DNA from: Desmonostoc muscorum LEGE 12446
GTDB lineage: Bacteria; Cyanobacteriota; Cyanobacteriia; Cyanobacteriales; Nostocaceae
Reading direction: 5' to 3'
DNA: 64,000 bases
Assembly (NCBI RefSeq): GCF_015207005.2
Contig: NZ_JADEXS020000001.1
Coordinates: 6,533,001 to 6,597,000, forward strand
A model generated the notes under the pieces. It was given only the letters and a program-made list of their open reading frames with translations. It searched no databases and had not been told where the DNA came from. Below are positions 63,554 through 64,000 of this stretch, one piece after another. The translations under genes and the position numbers were made by a program. Within the stretch, counting starts at the first letter, position 1. The number at the start of each line of letters is the position of its first letter.

Positions 63554-64000
63554 TCAAGACCACAAAATAATTTCACCGTTAGGAAGTAATCCCATCGCAG
63601 AGGTGAAAGTTACACGTTGTCCATCCATCGGTTCAACAGTGTGAAAATTGCGTGTATTGAAAATGAACACATCTCCTACATAAGGTTGGAAGGCGATCAT
63701 GTCTGCATCTGCAATTACTGTATCACCATAGCCGTAGGAATCGAGTTTATATTGGTCATCTCCTGGTTGCCACTGGCGATCGTAAATACGTGTTTTGCCA
63801 TGATTGTTGGGAGAACATTTCAAGTACAAATTCCAGGAAAGTTGATAAATAACTGTACCAATTTCCCATTCCGATTGTTCTAACGGGGCATAATCAATAT
63901 GAAGTTGAGTACCCTGCTCTATTTTTCTGATCAGTCCTGCATAATAACCACCATAGAATGGTTCCGAAGCAATTCGCACAGTCGCGCCTGTACACTCTCG
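63554..64000 (-). CDS. 2-oxoglutarate/Fe(II) oxygenase, LdoA-like leucine hydroxylase (5' end outside window)
   Basis: The frame is open from the window edge to a stop at 63554, giving about 148 C-terminal residues. The iron ligands are visible: H-x-D in QLHIDYAPLEQ and the distal His in NTRNFHTVEPMDGQRVTF, with the Arg that would hold 2-oxoglutarate. YQLSWNLYLKCSPNNHGKTR and RQWQPGDDQY are further blocks. Nostoc punctiforme LdoA hydroxylates leucine at C5, the first step to 4-methylproline, and the neighbours encode the next two steps. The N-terminal half lies beyond the window. Substrate assigned by context. Confidence 0.8.
   Translation of the reverse strand, partial: RECTGATVRIASEPFYGGYYAGLIRKIEQGTQLHIDYAPLEQSEWEIGTVIYQLSWNLYLKCSPNNHGKTRIYDRQWQPGDDQYKLDSYGYGDTVIADADMIAFQPYVGDVFIFNTRNFHTVEPMDGQRVTFTSAMGLLPNGEIILWS

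Overview
The window looks like chromosomal DNA of a filamentous, probably heterocyst-forming (Nostoc-like) cyanobacterium. The basis is the very frequent HIP1 octamer GCGATCGC, families of heptanucleotide tandem repeats, many short inverted-repeat elements, cyanobacteria-specific proteins (DUF2949, a TIGR04376-like coiled coil, an Npun_R2821-like glycosyltransferase, an HCF173-like SDR/CIA30 protein, an 8-HDF-type photolyase) and the leucine oxygenase/NosE/NosF/NosG order at the right edge. No rRNA, tRNA or CRISPR was recognised.

Layout. 0-6 kb: a partial Uma2 nuclease, fragments of HEAT and HicB genes mixed with small mobile repeats, a secreted Arg/Asp-rich protein, a GH65 glycoside phosphorylase, and a histidine kinase fragment whose phospho-acceptor His is replaced. 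6.9-11.6 kb: a PLP histidine decarboxylase convergent with a 1128-residue fusion of an amino-acid permease to PAS-GGDEF-EAL. 11.8-16 kb: an orphan ParA-like ATPase, a b-type cytochrome and a STAND-type ATPase fused to a diguanylate cyclase. 16-19.8 kb: toxin-gene remnants, a 21-bp periodic array, and an NB-ARC/TPR STAND protein with seven near-identical 126-bp repeats. 20-30 kb: two glycosyltransferases, photolyase, an acireductone-dioxygenase-like cupin, a CBS/HEPN-like protein and a ribbon-helix-helix/TOBE putative molybdate regulator. 30-35.6 kb: FtsH, an MFS transporter and a JAMM protease-MoeB/rhodanese operon. 36.9-42.5 kb: two tandem RTX-type calcium-binding proteins with duplicated flanks. 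43-52 kb: an HCF173-like protein, an ABC permease, hicBA, a NYN-LOTUS protein, a VanY-type peptidase and an ATPase/TOPRIM-like pair with overlapping stop and start. 52-59 kb: MnmG, a PilP/GspC-like protein, a cytosolic amidase and a PAS histidine kinase. 59.4-64 kb: an ABC exporter, pyrroline-carboxylate reductase, zinc dehydrogenase and the C-terminal part of a 2-oxoglutarate oxygenase, matching the 4-methylproline cassette and exporter of nostopeptolide-type clusters. NRPS genes would be expected beyond the right edge.

Working together. The best functional units are (i) the 4-methylproline cassette; (ii) the ATPase/TOPRIM-like pair, resembling AbiL/RloAB or PARIS two-gene phage defence; (iii) JAMM-MoeB, a ubiquitin-like sulfur-carrier activation and processing pair; (iv) histidine decarboxylase facing a permease-c-di-GMP fusion, which suggests an amino-acid or amine signal controlling c-di-GMP; and (v) the RHH-TOBE regulator with two inverted repeats in its own upstream region. 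Small mobile repeats have shaped gene ends throughout. One MITE has both a filled and an empty site inside this window, which fixes its boundaries and its TAA target duplication. All family names come from reading motifs by eye; no database search was run.
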